64,000 bases of DNA from Paulownia fortunei (taxonomy: Eukaryota > Streptophyta > Magnoliopsida > Lamiales > Paulowniaceae): positions 2,852,001-2,916,000 of the forward strand of contig CM033124.1 of the NCBI GenBank assembly GCA_019321725.1, in the 5' to 3' direction. The translations under genes were made by a program, and so were the position numbers. Below, piece by piece: positions 37,546 through 49,580 of the stretch; within the stretch, counting starts at the first letter, position 1; every line of letters starts with the position of its first letter. The notes under the pieces were generated by a model. That model did no database searches, was not told the origin of the DNA, and was given only the letters and a program-made list of their open reading frames with translations.

Positions 37546-40500
37546 CTTTTACGAGATTCATCCAATATCTTTGAAAAAGGAAATCCGTGCTATCATAGGT
37601 TTCCTGAGTCAAAGATTCATCGGCACATGATAAAAGTCAGTGAAACTCCTCCAGGAGCAGAAGAGGTAGCATCTTGCTGCCCGGGCGTTGTGCATCATTT
37701 AGCTAATGTGAATGAGAATGAGAGTTTTTGCCTGGAAATGACATGTTTGTATTCTTCTGGCAGAATATAATCACAGTTATTTCAATTCATCTGTGGAAGC
37801 ACCTCTCAACCTACCTACGAACTACCACCCAAGTAAATCCAAAAAAATTCTGATTCTACATTATTTGCAAAATCTCAACATGTTGTCATGGCCAGCTTCA
37901 AGTAATCTACGAAAAGACACCACATTTTCTCATAGTCGAGTTTGAAATATTCTACTCTGTTCTTTTCTGAGACATTTAAAGATAAGTTTTACAATTTCTA
38001 ACATTGCATTTATTTATTTATTTTAATAGTTTGTTTGGGTGGCGTGAAAACGAGTGTATAAGAGACTTGAAAGTATAACTGGATGTGTAAGAAAAAATTA
38101 CTTATTTGGTTTGAATGAATAATTTGAGGAAAAGTAAAATATGAGGTATATGAAACCTTTCCGTAGCTCAATTTTGTTTCCCTACAACATTAAATATGGA
38201 AACATAAGTACCAAAAAAAATAAAAATTCAATCATCCCCTTAGTTCTATTTTTTCAGATTTTTCTCACAACTTACCTTGATCTCCTACTAAACAAAACGT
38301 GTATCTATTTATCTTCTCTTTTTTTCTAGGGCGACGTCATAACCATTGTCATCGATCCTACAAGCTCTAACATATCAAATACATTTAGTAATTTAGATGT
38401 TGGCATTCAAAACTATATTTGTTCGTGCTATTTGCTTACTATTTAAATTATTGTTGAAGAAATTTTCAAGTTTAATTTATCACAAAATTATTTTGATAGT
38501 TTATCCAATCGTTATCTAATACAAACATTAAAAAAAAAAAAAAGGGTTAATTGAATTTAAAAAAAAAAACTCTTTCATTTCCACTTTATTTTTATTATAA
38601 CAAACAAGGGGAAGTGTTTAAAAAATTTACTTGTCAACGAGTCATACCATTTGAAGAAAAAGTAGTATACTTTTTATATGAAGTAAATTCCACTCTACCT
38701 TACTCTTTCACTTTCCTTTCCCCTTCACCAAACCAAAATCATTTTAAGTCAAACATGTAAAGTAATTTTTTTTTTAATTAAATTGGGCTTTTTGAATATT
38801 TAAGTTACTTTTTCCAACTCTCGTTTAAAATTCAGTATCAATTTAATTATGAATATTCGTTGTTGGATGGATTGAATAATATTTCAGAAGAATTTTACTA
38901 AATTCTTTGCCATTATCATTTTAATAAAATTGGGCCTTTTTAAATCTTGACAAATCCACACACAGCATATGTGATATATTTATTTTCCAATTAAGCTCAA
39001 TATAAAGTACACTACCAAAAAAATTGAGAATTTTAAATTATTTATAATGTCTTAAGAATTGAAGTCTTGAGAGCTCATTTTGTGAAGATGTTAATCACAA
39101 TAATTTAAGGAAAAAAAAAAGATGCTCATCAATTCTAGTTGACAAACAATATAAAGTGAAATCATCTAACTTTTGGCTAAGTTACTACATTCATTTTTTA
39201 GACAATTTTTCTAAATAAATATTTTAAGAATTGATACTTTTTATATTGTTAACTGTTATTAAAATATTGTAAAAAAATATTAATTATATATATTGTGTTA
39301 TCAAATTGCAAAATTAATTAAGTTAATTCATTAATAATACCAACTGGATATGCAATAATGAAGGAGGGAGTATTTGATAACATTTTGAAAAAAAAAATTA
39401 AATAATTTTAGATGATATGAGAACTACATATACAAACTAGATATGCCAATGTTTGGTGTAAAATTATATATTTATGTTCATTTCGTTTACGTAATTTGAA
39501 TTTCTGTTTGTTTAATTGTTATAAAATGTTTAAAGGCAGCATTTCAAAAACTCTAGTAACACGCACACACACGCACACTCTTATTAAGTACCCAAGTTCA
39601 ATTGTTAAAATTTGTATCATGGAGCGTAAAAAATTGATTATGAACAGCTATTTTTTTTAATTTAATATAACTTATATAAATTATAGGATATTTTTTATTA
39701 ATTAATATATTTTACTTATAAGTTTATTACTAATCATAAATCTAAAAAATATGTAATATATTGCCAAATATTATTTTATTAAACACGTAAAATATCATTA
39801 ATAATTTGTTAATTAGAAATCAAATTATAGTAATTTAATAAAAATTACATTAAATTTTAAAAACTAGCTATTAAAATTTAAGTACAATAAAATTCTAAAT
39901 GAAATTATTATTAAGTATTAATTAATTAAATTAAAAAAACTATAGAATATAAATACAAGTATAATTTTTAAAACATGATCTGAATATGATTGATATAAAG
40001 GAATTGAATTAGGTAAGAATAAAATGATAATAGGAATAGAATGATATATGTATACCAATTTCTATACTTGATATGTATAAGGAATGAGAAATGAATAAAA
40101 TCATTATTTTTGTTTGATTTCAATCTCATGATTGGTAATTAGAAATTAGTAATATGAATAAAATAAAATAATTTTAAAGATCAAAATACCATTTAGTATA
40201 AAATTTATAAAATAAATTTATATTCAATATGTTGTGTATCAATGATTCTATTATTATTATTTTAATGGATGTTAAACAATATATATACATATATATAATA
40301 TAGATAAAATCTTACACTAATACATATTTTTTAAAAAAATATAAAAGATCGACAAATGGGTTTTAGAGTGATTTGGATAGGAACTGAATACGACTCGTTA
40401 AAATATTACACATATATTTTTTATTTATAATGTATATATTTATGTGATATAAATTTATATATATATAATTATGCATGTTACATATATTGAAAATATAAAT

Positions 40501-41122
40501 ATAATACTCTTATAATAATAATATAAGATTAATGAGTAGTTTATGCTAAAAATGTAAAAACAATAAATACATTTATTTTTTTATTTTTTTAATAATTAAA
40601 ATATAAATAATTATTTTTTTATTATTAACATTATTTTCTCATATATAAAAATTTTAATGGGTCAGGTTTCAAGTTTATTCAATATTTTTGTTATATTTAG
40701 AAGGATAATTTTATCAAAAATAAATATAATTTCATTTCTAACTGATTGTGAATAGTTAAATCATTGGGGAGGAAAATGATGACTAATCAACAATTTTGGG
40801 AATGAGAATGGATATTCTTACATCTAAATTATACCAATTATATGAATGAGAATAGATTTGATAATACTCATTATATTCCCATTCCATTTTTGCATACCTA
40901 TTATGCTAAAAAAGTAATGAATAAGGGCAATTCAATCACGAAAAATAAATAATTAAAATATTTTTAAGAGTATAAGGGATGAAATGATACATAAACGGTA
41001 TACATATATAAATATATAATTGGGTCAGAGTACATATAAATAAAATAATATAATTAAGAATATATAAAGTTGAAATGACATCGGGGTAAGAGAATATTAG
41101 AATCTCATTTTTTAGATTCATA
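37546..41122. other. Intergenic, AT-rich, no gene supported
   Basis: An open frame of 75 codons at 37,543-37,770 is unrecognised. Between about 38,025 and 38,760 the edges (GTTTGTTTGGGTGGCG and CTTCACCAAACCAAAA) look like inverted ends of an old TIR element, but I could not confirm a target duplication. The rest is A/T-rich. Confidence 0.35.
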
Positions 41123-41537
41123 TAAGGGATTATTATATTTTTGATCCTTGCTAATTTAGTTTGTGTCCCTCTAGTTTAACGCTTGTCAAAATTAGTCTTT
41201 ACCAATTTGATTTTTTGACAAATTTATTCCGCTGTCAACTCTCATTTAATTGTTTATGGAGTTGTACATATGCGAGAGGCTAAAATGATAAAAAGAACAA
41301 ACATAAGGGATCAAATTTTTAAAAAGTTCAAACTTAAGGAATCAAAAATATTATAGTCTCAACACTCACATGCATATACCTTAGCACTTGCATTAGTACT
41401 TAACGAAGTTCAAACAATTAGGATTATTTTTATCGAAAAGGAAAATACAAGGGGCTAAATAAAATGATGACTGAATTATATATATTAAATTTGAATTAGT
41501 AACAAAGATGAGGGATCAAAAATATAATTATCCCTTA
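41123..41537. mobile_element. 415-bp non-autonomous TIR element
   Basis: The first 25 bases (starting TAAGGGATTATTATATTTTT) and the inverse of the last 25 (TAAGGGATAATTATATTTTT...) agree at 24 positions. CATA flanks both sides (41119-41122 and 41538-41541), but four bases is short for a target duplication. The interior has no coding frame. Ends reading 'GGATAATTATATTTTTGATCC' are, as I recall, frequent in plant genomes. The superfamily is not assigned. Confidence 0.8.
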
Positions 41538-42260
41538 CATAACAATTTATTTTTTTAATAAATAATTTCACTGTACTCTCTATACTCTAACTCGTTTTTA
41601 CTTCATTTTCATTATTTTTAGTCACATCATTATATCATGACCCGTTTTGACTATACGTATTTACTCTAAGTTGCATTATTTTTTTCCTGTAGTTTTGAAA
41701 ACATTGCAATTGTTTGTTTTTCATTAATTCCAATAACATATATGTGAAATTTCCTTCCTAACATAGTTAGCAATATTTTCAGACATCTAAAATGTTGGAA
41801 TTCCTTCACCTTTGAGAAAGAATTATACATGTTTTATTTTTATGGATGTTACAATTATCAAGTTAACCATTTTGATCTTTTTTAATGAAGTGATCCTCTA
41901 CCTCGTGAGCGAGGTGAATTTTTTAATTTATTTGTGGATAAAAACAGTATTTAATAAACAGTTTAAAGAAGTATTGACTTTCAATTTTTAATTATAATTT
42001 ATTTTCTTTTTTGTAATTGCAAGGCTCATTTTCACGATGTTAAAATGGGAGTTATGGAATTATCAAAAAATAAATAATTGGAGTGGTTTTTAAAAATGTA
42101 TAAGAATAAAATAGTGTAATTAATAGTATTGAGAATAAAATAAAAATACAATAGAATTTAAGGAGTAAAGTGATACAATTTAAAATAAATAGGGTCAAAG
42201 TGAAAAATAATCAGCAGATAGTGGTACAGAGGTAAAGTGGAAATAACCATTTAAAAATCC
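41538..42260. other. Upstream region of the nucleolar RRM gene
   Basis: AT-rich, no coding exon visible. It presumably includes distal promoter sequence. Confidence 0.4.
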
Positions 42261-42271
42261 CCAGGCCACAA

Positions 42272-42330
42272 CTAGGGTTTAAAGCGCGGTTTCTCTCCCC
42301 TCTCTTTCTCTGTCTCTCTTTCTGAATTCC
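42272..42330 (+). promoter_or_regulatory. Telo-box and pyrimidine-rich start region of the RRM gene
   Basis: CTAGGGTTT (inverse AAACCCTAG, a telo-box) lies at 42272-42280, followed by a CT-rich stretch at 42291-42325. Telo-boxes near transcription start are a hallmark of plant ribosome-biogenesis and translation genes, which fits the protein encoded here. Confidence 0.6.
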
Positions 42331-42338
42331 AGCGCCTG

Positions 42339-42444
42339 GTAAACTCCTTTTCTTTTATATTTTTAAATGAAAATTGGATTGTATCTTTGATTTTATTCCT
42401 GATTTCTCATAGCTATTAATTTCTTCGAACACAAATATTTTTAG
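42339..42444 (+). other. Probable 5'-UTR intron of the RRM gene
   Basis: Donor CCTG|GTAAAC and acceptor TTTTTAG bracket a T-rich 106-bp stretch ending four bases before the ATG at 42449. Leader introns are common in plant housekeeping genes. Inferred from splice signals. Confidence 0.55.
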
Positions 42445-42448
42445 AAAA

Positions 42449-45400
42449 ATGGGGTTAAAGGCTAAGAAGAAAGCAGTGATGAAGAATTTGAAGAAGGCCT
42501 CCGCTCAATCTTCTGCTTCAAAAGACGCAACCCCCGATTTCTTGGTATGTTTTTTTCTACCTTTTCTCCATTAATTAATTAATTTTAATCCCATTCATAT
42601 GCTAATTATTCTCGTATTTGCGTTTGCTTGCCTTTTGGGGTTTCTATTTTTATTATTAATTTTGTAAGATGTATACTATGTAATTGGGTTGTTAATTTTG
42701 TAAGATGTATTCGTATGTAATTGGGTTTTGTGATTTATTTGGAAATATAGCCGCTGGAGGGCGGTCCAGCGAGGGATCTTCCGAAGACTGAAAATAGAGA
42801 GAATAAAGCAACAGTTTTGTATATTGGAAGAATTCCACATGGATTTTATGAGAATGAAATGGAAGGTTTGTTTTGTTTGTTCCGGTTGTATTTGTTTTTC
42901 TTAAATTATTTTTGCACTATATGTGTTTTGGGCACTGTACTGATATTGGCTTTTGCAGCTTTCTTTAAGCAGTTTGGTACAATTAAGAGAATCAGAATTG
43001 CAAGAAATAGGAAGGTTGGTTTCTTATTTTTTAGCAGTGTATTTTTGTTGTTTAGTTATGTGAGTTTCAGTCAAGGCAGATAATTGATTGAATGGTTTAT
43101 TTTCCCTTTTGGACTGAATAATAGTTCTTTGCATTGGTGATGAGACTATTTCATGCATCTCATTTACAAAGCTTTGAGATTGGCAAAGGTTGAATTTTTG
43201 GTTTTTATGTGGAAGACAATTTATTTTTCTGAAGGTGTTGCTCTAAAATTGAATATGTTACTTAGATTGGATGATGAGGGATAATTATATAGGAAAGAGT
43301 TGACTGTAGTTGTTGTCTAACTATAAAAGAGAGGGATGTGCATCTATTTAGTACTGAGAGGTTCAGATGCAGTTTGGGTAACTTGGGGTGCTGTTGCTTT
43401 ATCTGGTATGGCAACTGTACGTAATGATTCTGTGGTCTTTCTCCCCAGTATGTTAAATTTTCATACTCATATGAGGTTAATTTACATGATTAGGACTAAT
43501 GGAATAAGAAAAACTAGACTTGGGGCATATAAACAATTAGATTGAGCGGCATGGTGCTCTCACTTTGAGTATATATGTGTGGAAAATGGCAATCTTGTTG
43601 TCTGATGTCTCATTTTAAATTATTGTTGTTGTTGTTGTTGTTGTATTTTTTTATTTTTTTTTAAATCAGATTGTAAGCTCATACTACACTAGCATTACCA
43701 ATTCTGGTCCTGGGGGATATATTTCTTTTCCTACTGGTTTTCTGTTACAGTCTACTTATGCTATATTCATACTTTGGACTTTGGTGAGGAAAATGAAAAG
43801 TAAAAAGAAAAGTAACCAAAAATAGACAATTTTGAAGTAAGAAACATAGCCTTACTGTTTTTCTTACTAAATCCAAGGACCAAACGCAGCCTTAGTGATC
43901 CGCTCTCGCACTGGGGTTGCGGTTGATTTCCATTCCTTTAGCTACTCAGATGTTTTAGAACATATTAATTGAACAAATTTCATGAAGAGTATCTGGTGTT
44001 TGGTACTGTAAATAGGTTGAGTATTTAGTTAAATATTTTATGAGGTCTACATGCTCACTTGAAGCAATGTTGGAATGTTTCAGTTGTGCATCTGAAGGGT
44101 ATGCTAGTGCAAGTTGCTTTGTTTTTTTTTTTTTTTTTTTGTAGGAGCTTTGTGCGTTTATGTACCTAGCTATTTGTGGTATAATTACACATCATGCTTT
44201 GATTGTTTGGATAATCCCTGAATCGGCGTTGGAGATCAGTATAGTCTATAGAGAATATGGGAGGGGACAATATTTACGGATTCAATTTGCCTTGCTAATG
44301 GTTTATAGTTCGAAAGATGCATACGCTGACATGAAATGGGATATCTACGAGGCAGTAAATAAGTTGATAATCGACCATTTGAAGAAATTAACTATTGGAG
44401 GGCCAGTATCTACTATAATGAATTCATAGGAATTGAAGATAAATACATGGCTGTCGAATGGAGGAGGTTTTGAGCCTTACGTTTGTCAAGAGAGAATTGA
44501 AACATTGAGAAGTTTCTAAATGGGGGTTAGCAACAGCCACCACTTTTACATAATGGGGTCTCTAAACGCAATGGAATATCCCCGAGGGTCGTCCTCTCTT
44601 TGCATTCGCACATGCCAACTGTGTTTGCCCCTGCTTACTTCATGGAGAGTGCACGACAACATTAATAATGTTTATTTCCATGCCTGATACTACATATTCA
44701 TTCAGACATTCTCTAGATTTTGACACTTGTTTTCTCATTCGATGTATATAAACCACTATCTGGAGGTGGTTGAATCTGTTGGCTGCAGATTCGTCTATGC
44801 ATTATGGAAACAGGAAAAATTTCTGATTTGCCACAGATTCTTTTAACTACAAATTTCTTGTAATGCAAAATGATTCAAATTTTCAGGTTGTAATATTGCA
44901 AACTATATTCCAAAGTATTGATGCTGACCATTTGTTATAGATTTTTCCTCTTACTGTTCCTGGAATTTGAAATTGAGTGGGTTAGCAAAGTTATCAGCTC
45001 TGAATGCTTTTGTGTAACAAATTGGTACTAATCAAACAGTAAATGAGTGTATTTGTGGCGTCAAAGTTTTACAATGTAGTCAAAGTAGAAATGTAATTCC
45101 TGGACTTTCTTTCATCTGCATTATAAAGCTTAACTGGTATTATTGTATGCATCATTGAGACAAGACATGTCAGTTATTCATTCAGTTCCTGTATTGATTT
45201 CTTTCGTTATTTTTTCTTCTGGACAGACAGGGAAATCAAAGCATTTTGGATTCATTGAATTTGAGTCTCCTGAGGTTGTACACTTATACTTAAGAAAAGA
45301 TATTAATAACTATAACGTCATTATATTTCTTAAAATGTTTTTGACATGTTTTACCTTTTCTCATACACGTTTTTTGACTACTGCAGGTAGCCAGAGTTGT

Positions 45401-46853
45401 TGAAGAATGCATGCATAATTATCTGATGTATGAGCATCTGCTGCAAGTTCACCTTGTTCCTCCTGAACGAGTTCATCCAAAATTGTGAGTACATCCTCAA
45501 GCTATCATGAAGTTGTCTTTTTTAAGTCAAAAAGTGATGTAATACCTAGGAATAAGACATCCCACTTAAGCCAAAAAGGAGTCAAATACTAAATCATGGA
45601 CATTAAGTTGACCACTATTCTTGAGAGTTTACAGAAGCTTTCCGTATTAAACTGATCAGAAAAGATTATGCTGGGATTGTAACCTTGTGCAAGTATCTAC
45701 CCACGTGCCTATACATGTTGGAATAGAAGATTGTTTCTTTTCAAGGATTGACATATCCAATTATAAGATACCAAATCTGTTGAAATCGTAGATGTTAATT
45801 TTAGGTTGTTTTTTATGTGTAATTTATTCAAGGTTTTAGGTATTTATTATGTGTAATTAGATGATCTATTTGAGGTTATTTATTATGGTTAGGCTGATTT
45901 AACTTATGATCATGGACATCAAGACCCTCTATTCACTCCTTAAAAAGATGGAGAAACAGTAAACAGGAATAAAAACAAAAATAACAACGGAAAAAAAGGG
46001 AAGGGGAGAAATACTGAAAAACACACTGAAAAGCTGTGGTATATAGTGCATTTGGCGCATATTACCATGTATCCAATTAGTTATACAAAAAGTTATGGGA
46101 AGCTTGGACTTTGTCTATATTCTGAAAACTAAAGCCATCTGCTGTGGTTGAAATTCAAATATTTGGGCTCAGGCAGGACTTTAACAATGCCCCTGTAGAT
46201 ATTTTAAAATGTTTACTATTGTGTATCTAATTTTTTTAGATGGAAAGGTGTGAACCGCTTGTACCAACCCTTGGATTGGGTTCAAATTGAAAGAAAGCGT
46301 CATGACAAGGTACAGACCCATGGTTTGACTCCATCCTTTTACTTTTGGGCCTTCCTCTGATTTATAATCCTGTTTATTGGATATAATTTTTAGGAACGAA
46401 CTCTGGAACAGCAGAAGAAATTAGTTTCAGGAATAATGAAAAGGGACCAAAAAAGACGAAAGCGGATTGAGGCTGCTGGTATTGAATATGAGTGCCCAGA
46501 AATTGTAAGAATGTTATGTTTGCTTTCTTCTGTTATTTTCCCCCTTATTTCATATTCCAATTATACTGAAATTGATGGCATAGATACCCTGTTTGTTAAG
46601 AATATTAATTGTCTGTTATTGGATGCTACTATGATCCATTTTCCAACAGTCTAGTCTAACAGATTTATCTTGTTCAAGGATGCCAACATCCTTTAACTTT
46701 GGTCAGATTGGATTGATGTGAAATAGTTTAGATGTGAACGATCAACAAAGAAGGTTGATTTTTTGGTTTTACTGAACAATCTGAGTTTTGTGCCATCTAC
46801 AGGTGGGCTGTGTCCAAGCGGCTCCGAAGAAGATTAGGATTGATGTGGAATAG
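42449..46853 (+). CDS. Nucleolar RRM protein, NIFK/Nop15-like ribosome biogenesis factor (8 coding exons, 214 aa)
   Basis: Exons 42449-42544, 42751-42865, 42959-43014, 45227-45274, 45387-45484, 46240-46309, 46394-46504 and 46803-46853 join in phase with GT-AG introns. The N-terminus is basic (MGLKAKKKAVMKNLKK). One RRM spans about residues 53-130: RNP2-like VLYIGRIP (54-61), RNP1-like KHFGFIEF (94-101). It continues through EVARVVEECMHNYLMYEHLL, then the family's HPKLWKG segment and a basic helix (QKKLVSGIMKRDQKRRKRIE). The order and length match plant relatives of human NIFK (MKI67 FHA-interacting protein) and yeast Nop15, which acts in nucleoli on 27S pre-rRNA for the 60S subunit. Intron 3 is long (2,212 bp). 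The C-terminal FHA-binding extension of human NIFK is absent, as in yeast. Confidence 0.92.
43015..45226 (+). other. Long intron 3 of the RRM gene
   Basis: It contains a (TTG)n run at about 43624-43643 and a T-run near 44,125-44,142. An unrecognised open frame of 89 codons lies at 44,160-44,429. No transposon boundary was found, though its size compared with the other introns suggests an old insertion. Confidence 0.5.
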
Positions 46854-47897
46854 ATCTTTTGGGCACAATAGAAGGGTGCTGCTGTCACAAAACGTGCACT
46901 GAAAATTTTGAGGACCTGCTGCAGATCATCTCTAGATCCAAAGAAAATCTGCCTAGGAGGCTGCTCTTTAGTTACATAGAGAGCTTATGCCAATGTTGTG
47001 TAATCAACTCCGTAGTTTGTTATGGTGAAAGTGACCAACTTCACTTGCTTATTCGAAGACTTTATTTATTTATTTTTCTTTCGGAAAATTTATGAACTTT
47101 GAATAGTTGAGATGCAACTTGAATCATGTAATACTGCTTAGTAGTATGACTACATATTCTTAGTTGCAATGGCTGTTCCCATGACTTATTGCAAAATCAT
47201 GTACCTGGAGAAAAATCACTAGTCTTTTGGTTTCTCTATTGATTTCTTGCTACTTGTGTACCTGGTTAGATATAGTAATCTAATATTAATAGAAAGAAAC
47301 ATGTTATTGTTCAATGATAATTTGCTAAGCCTGAAGGATTACTTCAATTTTGGTCATTCAACTGAAAGATCTGAGTTTTGAGAATCATACTCTGCCAGTG
47401 GTGACAACTCTTTGAAGAGGTTTCACAACTATTTGATGTTCGGACTGGTTAGTTGGGCGAAGCAATCTGAACTAGTTTAGTTCGGAGGCGAACTAGTTTG
47501 GCTAAGCTTCAAAACATCAAACTTATAAATTGTTAAAACATGTTCGATAATAACTATTTTATAAAATTTATAAGATTAAATAAATAAATAAATTGTTGGA
47601 GAGCTTGTAGCTCATAAAAAAATTTATCTATCCCTTAAGTTATTTTTAAAATAAAATTATATTTTAATAATTTTTTTTTATTTTTAATAATTTTAATTAT
47701 AAAATTATAATTTTTAATATTTTAAAAGCTATATCATTTTATTTTATTCAATACTTTAAAATTCAAATACTATAGCTCCAAAAACATATATTTATAAGAA
47801 CTTATAAATTTTTTTAAATAAACTTACGAGAAATGAACATTTGTTATTCATTATCAATATCTGACTTCTTAATACAATATACTTGACTTATTAAGTA
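46854..47897. other. 3' flank of the RRM gene
   Basis: Probably 3'-UTR to about 47,150, then AT-rich DNA with no recognised gene. Confidence 0.4.
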
Positions 47898-48190
47898 CTG
47901 TTTGGAAGTATTTTTGAAATAAAAATTTATTTATAAAATTAATTTTTTAATATAACTTTTTTAAAAAAATATTTATAAGTATTGATAATTATTTAGTAAA
48001 AATATAATTTAACGTTCATTTAGTAGAAATGTTAAAAATAAAATTCAAAAATTATAATTTTGGACTTCACCAAAATAATCTTTTAAAAAAATAACTTATT
48101 TTAAAAATATATTTAAAAATAATTACTAAATACATAAATTTTTTACGAATTTTCATATTTAAAATCCATTTATAATGAATTTCCAAACAC
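47898..48190 (+). mobile_element. MITE family B, copy 1
   Basis: The left edge (TGTTTGGAAGTATTTTTGAAA) and right edge (ATTTCCAAACA) are short inverted repeats. The element aligns with the reverse complement of about 61,865-62,104, including the shared AAAATAATTACTAAATACAT block. No coding frame and no clear target duplication. Confidence 0.7.
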
Positions 48191-48611
48191 GTTCGAATAC
48201 ATTTGTTAATACAATATACCGACTTATTAATACATGATCATTATACCGCCTTATTATGCACGTGTATATATATAAAAAGAAAGAATAATGAGTTGACAAC
48301 ATAGCAGACTCAAAATTTGCAATGACAGACGATATCGCACTCGAAAAAAGAAAACTACAGGGATTTTATTGGTACTCCAAAAATACTTTAAATTAAAAAA
48401 ACTAGAGGGATTTTCAGTGGCAGGGATTCATAAGATCCAAATTTCAAAGTGCAATCAGCAACTAATAGCTCTTTTATCAATATATATACAAAGCAACCAT
48501 TTTTTTCCTTTTTTTTTTTTTTTCTTTCCTACAGAAAAATCAAAATTTTACCAAGAAAAAGGGCAAAAAGTAAAAAAATTCCCAAGAAAATAGGAAAAAA
48601 AAAAAGGAAAA
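48191..48611. other. Downstream flank of the plastid-type gene
   Basis: Noncoding, with a T-run near 48,510-48,523. It probably includes the 3'-UTR of the minus-strand gene. Confidence 0.4.
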
Positions 48612-49079
48612 TCAAAGAAGAGTAATGAGAATAACGATGAGAAGAGCAGCAACAATGGTATATTTGAGAGCAGCAAGCAATATAGCCGCCGATATCACAA
48701 ACAGCTGCCACAACACCTGCACGCTAGCCCAGGTCAGCAGCCCGGTCAACCCGACAGCCACTATGTTATCCGGGTCCGGGTCCAGAACAAGATCCACCCA
48801 CCTCAGATTCAATCTGGGCCGTCCATTCTTCACCTTACCGTCGTCGCCATTCCCGCCATTGTTGCCGTTTTCTGTGGGCAGCCCCCCATCATTTTTCTTG
48901 TCGGTGTTGCCATTTTGTGCATAAATTCGGAATTGTTTTGGATTTGGGGGTTGGGGTTTTATATGAGTTGTTGAAAATGAGGGGAAATTAGGGCTTTGAA
49001 GGAGAACTGGAGGGAGCGGTTTGGATTTTATGGGGAAAATTGGGGTTAAGGGTGGTGGGGGTGCTCTAAACCCTAACAT
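48612..49079 (-). CDS. Small, probably chloroplast-targeted membrane protein, 155 aa
   Basis: Single exon from ATG (complement of 49077-49079) to TGA (48612-48614). The upstream in-frame extension begins with TTG, so I take the ATG. Residues 1-60 are rich in Pro, Ser and Lys with almost no acidic residues. They end near FRIYAQ, a typical plastid transit peptide with cleavage after the IYA region. A Gly/Asn/Asp-rich linker follows, then a conserved-looking segment RLNLRWVDLVLDPDPDNIVA. The C-terminal half is hydrophobic (about residues 92-155), with two or three membrane helices ending at the stop. I do not recognise the family with certainty; it looks like a small thylakoid or inner-envelope protein. 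No function is claimed. Confidence 0.8.
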   Translation of the reverse strand: MLGFRAPPPPLTPIFPIKSKPLPPVLLQSPNFPSFSTTHIKPQPPNPKQFRIYAQNGNTDKKNDGGLPTENGNNGGNGDDGKVKNGRPRLNLRWVDLVLDPDPDNIVAVGLTGLLTWASVQVLWQLFVISAAILLAALKYTIVAALLIVILITLL

Positions 49080-49142
49080 TGGATTCAAATTTCAGTGGCT
49101 TCCAATCAAAGATTGAGGCTACTATAGGGGAAAGGAAAGAGA

Positions 49143-49164
49143 ATATATATATATATATATATAT
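49143..49164. repeat. (AT)11 microsatellite
   Basis: Perfect dinucleotide run upstream of the minus-strand plastid-type gene. Confidence 0.95.
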
Positions 49165-49300
49165 GAAGAAATGATGAATAATGTACAATTAGTGGTGCAT
49201 AAGGTCCAACATTGTTGTATGTTATGTGATTTAAAAAAAAAAAAAAGAAAATTTAAAATGGAGGAGGTTATATAAAAAAAATAATATTAAATTCAACATT

Positions 49301-49374
49301 CGACCACAGTGGGAGTCGAACCCACGACCTTTTGATCCGAAGTCAAACGCGCTAATCCACTGCGCTATGCGGTC
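49301..49374 (-). tRNA. tRNA-Arg (anticodon UCG)
   Basis: On the minus strand the 74 bases fold as a cloverleaf. The acceptor stem is GACCGCA/TGTGGTC with discriminator G. The anticodon stem TTTGA/TCAAA encloses the loop CTTCGGA (anticodon TCG). The B-box GGTTCGACTCC is intact. No intron and no encoded CCA, as expected for a nuclear gene. It lies alone, 222 bp upstream of the divergent end of the plastid-type gene. Confidence 0.96.
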
Positions 49375-49524
49375 TGAATTTAAATGTGACTTTTTTCATA
49401 ATCTTATATTTGTTTAAATAGAAGAGGTGGGCCAGGTGATACCCGTGTCTGGCCAGTGTTGGCCTAGTGCTCCCAATTTAGCCAACCCATGGCATTTATC
49501 ATTAAGTGATCTTTAATATATAGA

Positions 49525-49580
<56 letters not shown>
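49525..49580. repeat. Compound (AT)n(GT)n microsatellite
   Basis: An (AT)8 run from 49525 to 49540 is followed by (GT)10 and, after TT, a second GT run ending at 49580. Confidence 0.95.

Noticed and set aside
44160..44429. 89-codon open frame inside intron 3 of the RRM gene
   Set aside because: No family resemblance; the neighbouring exons splice cleanly around it.
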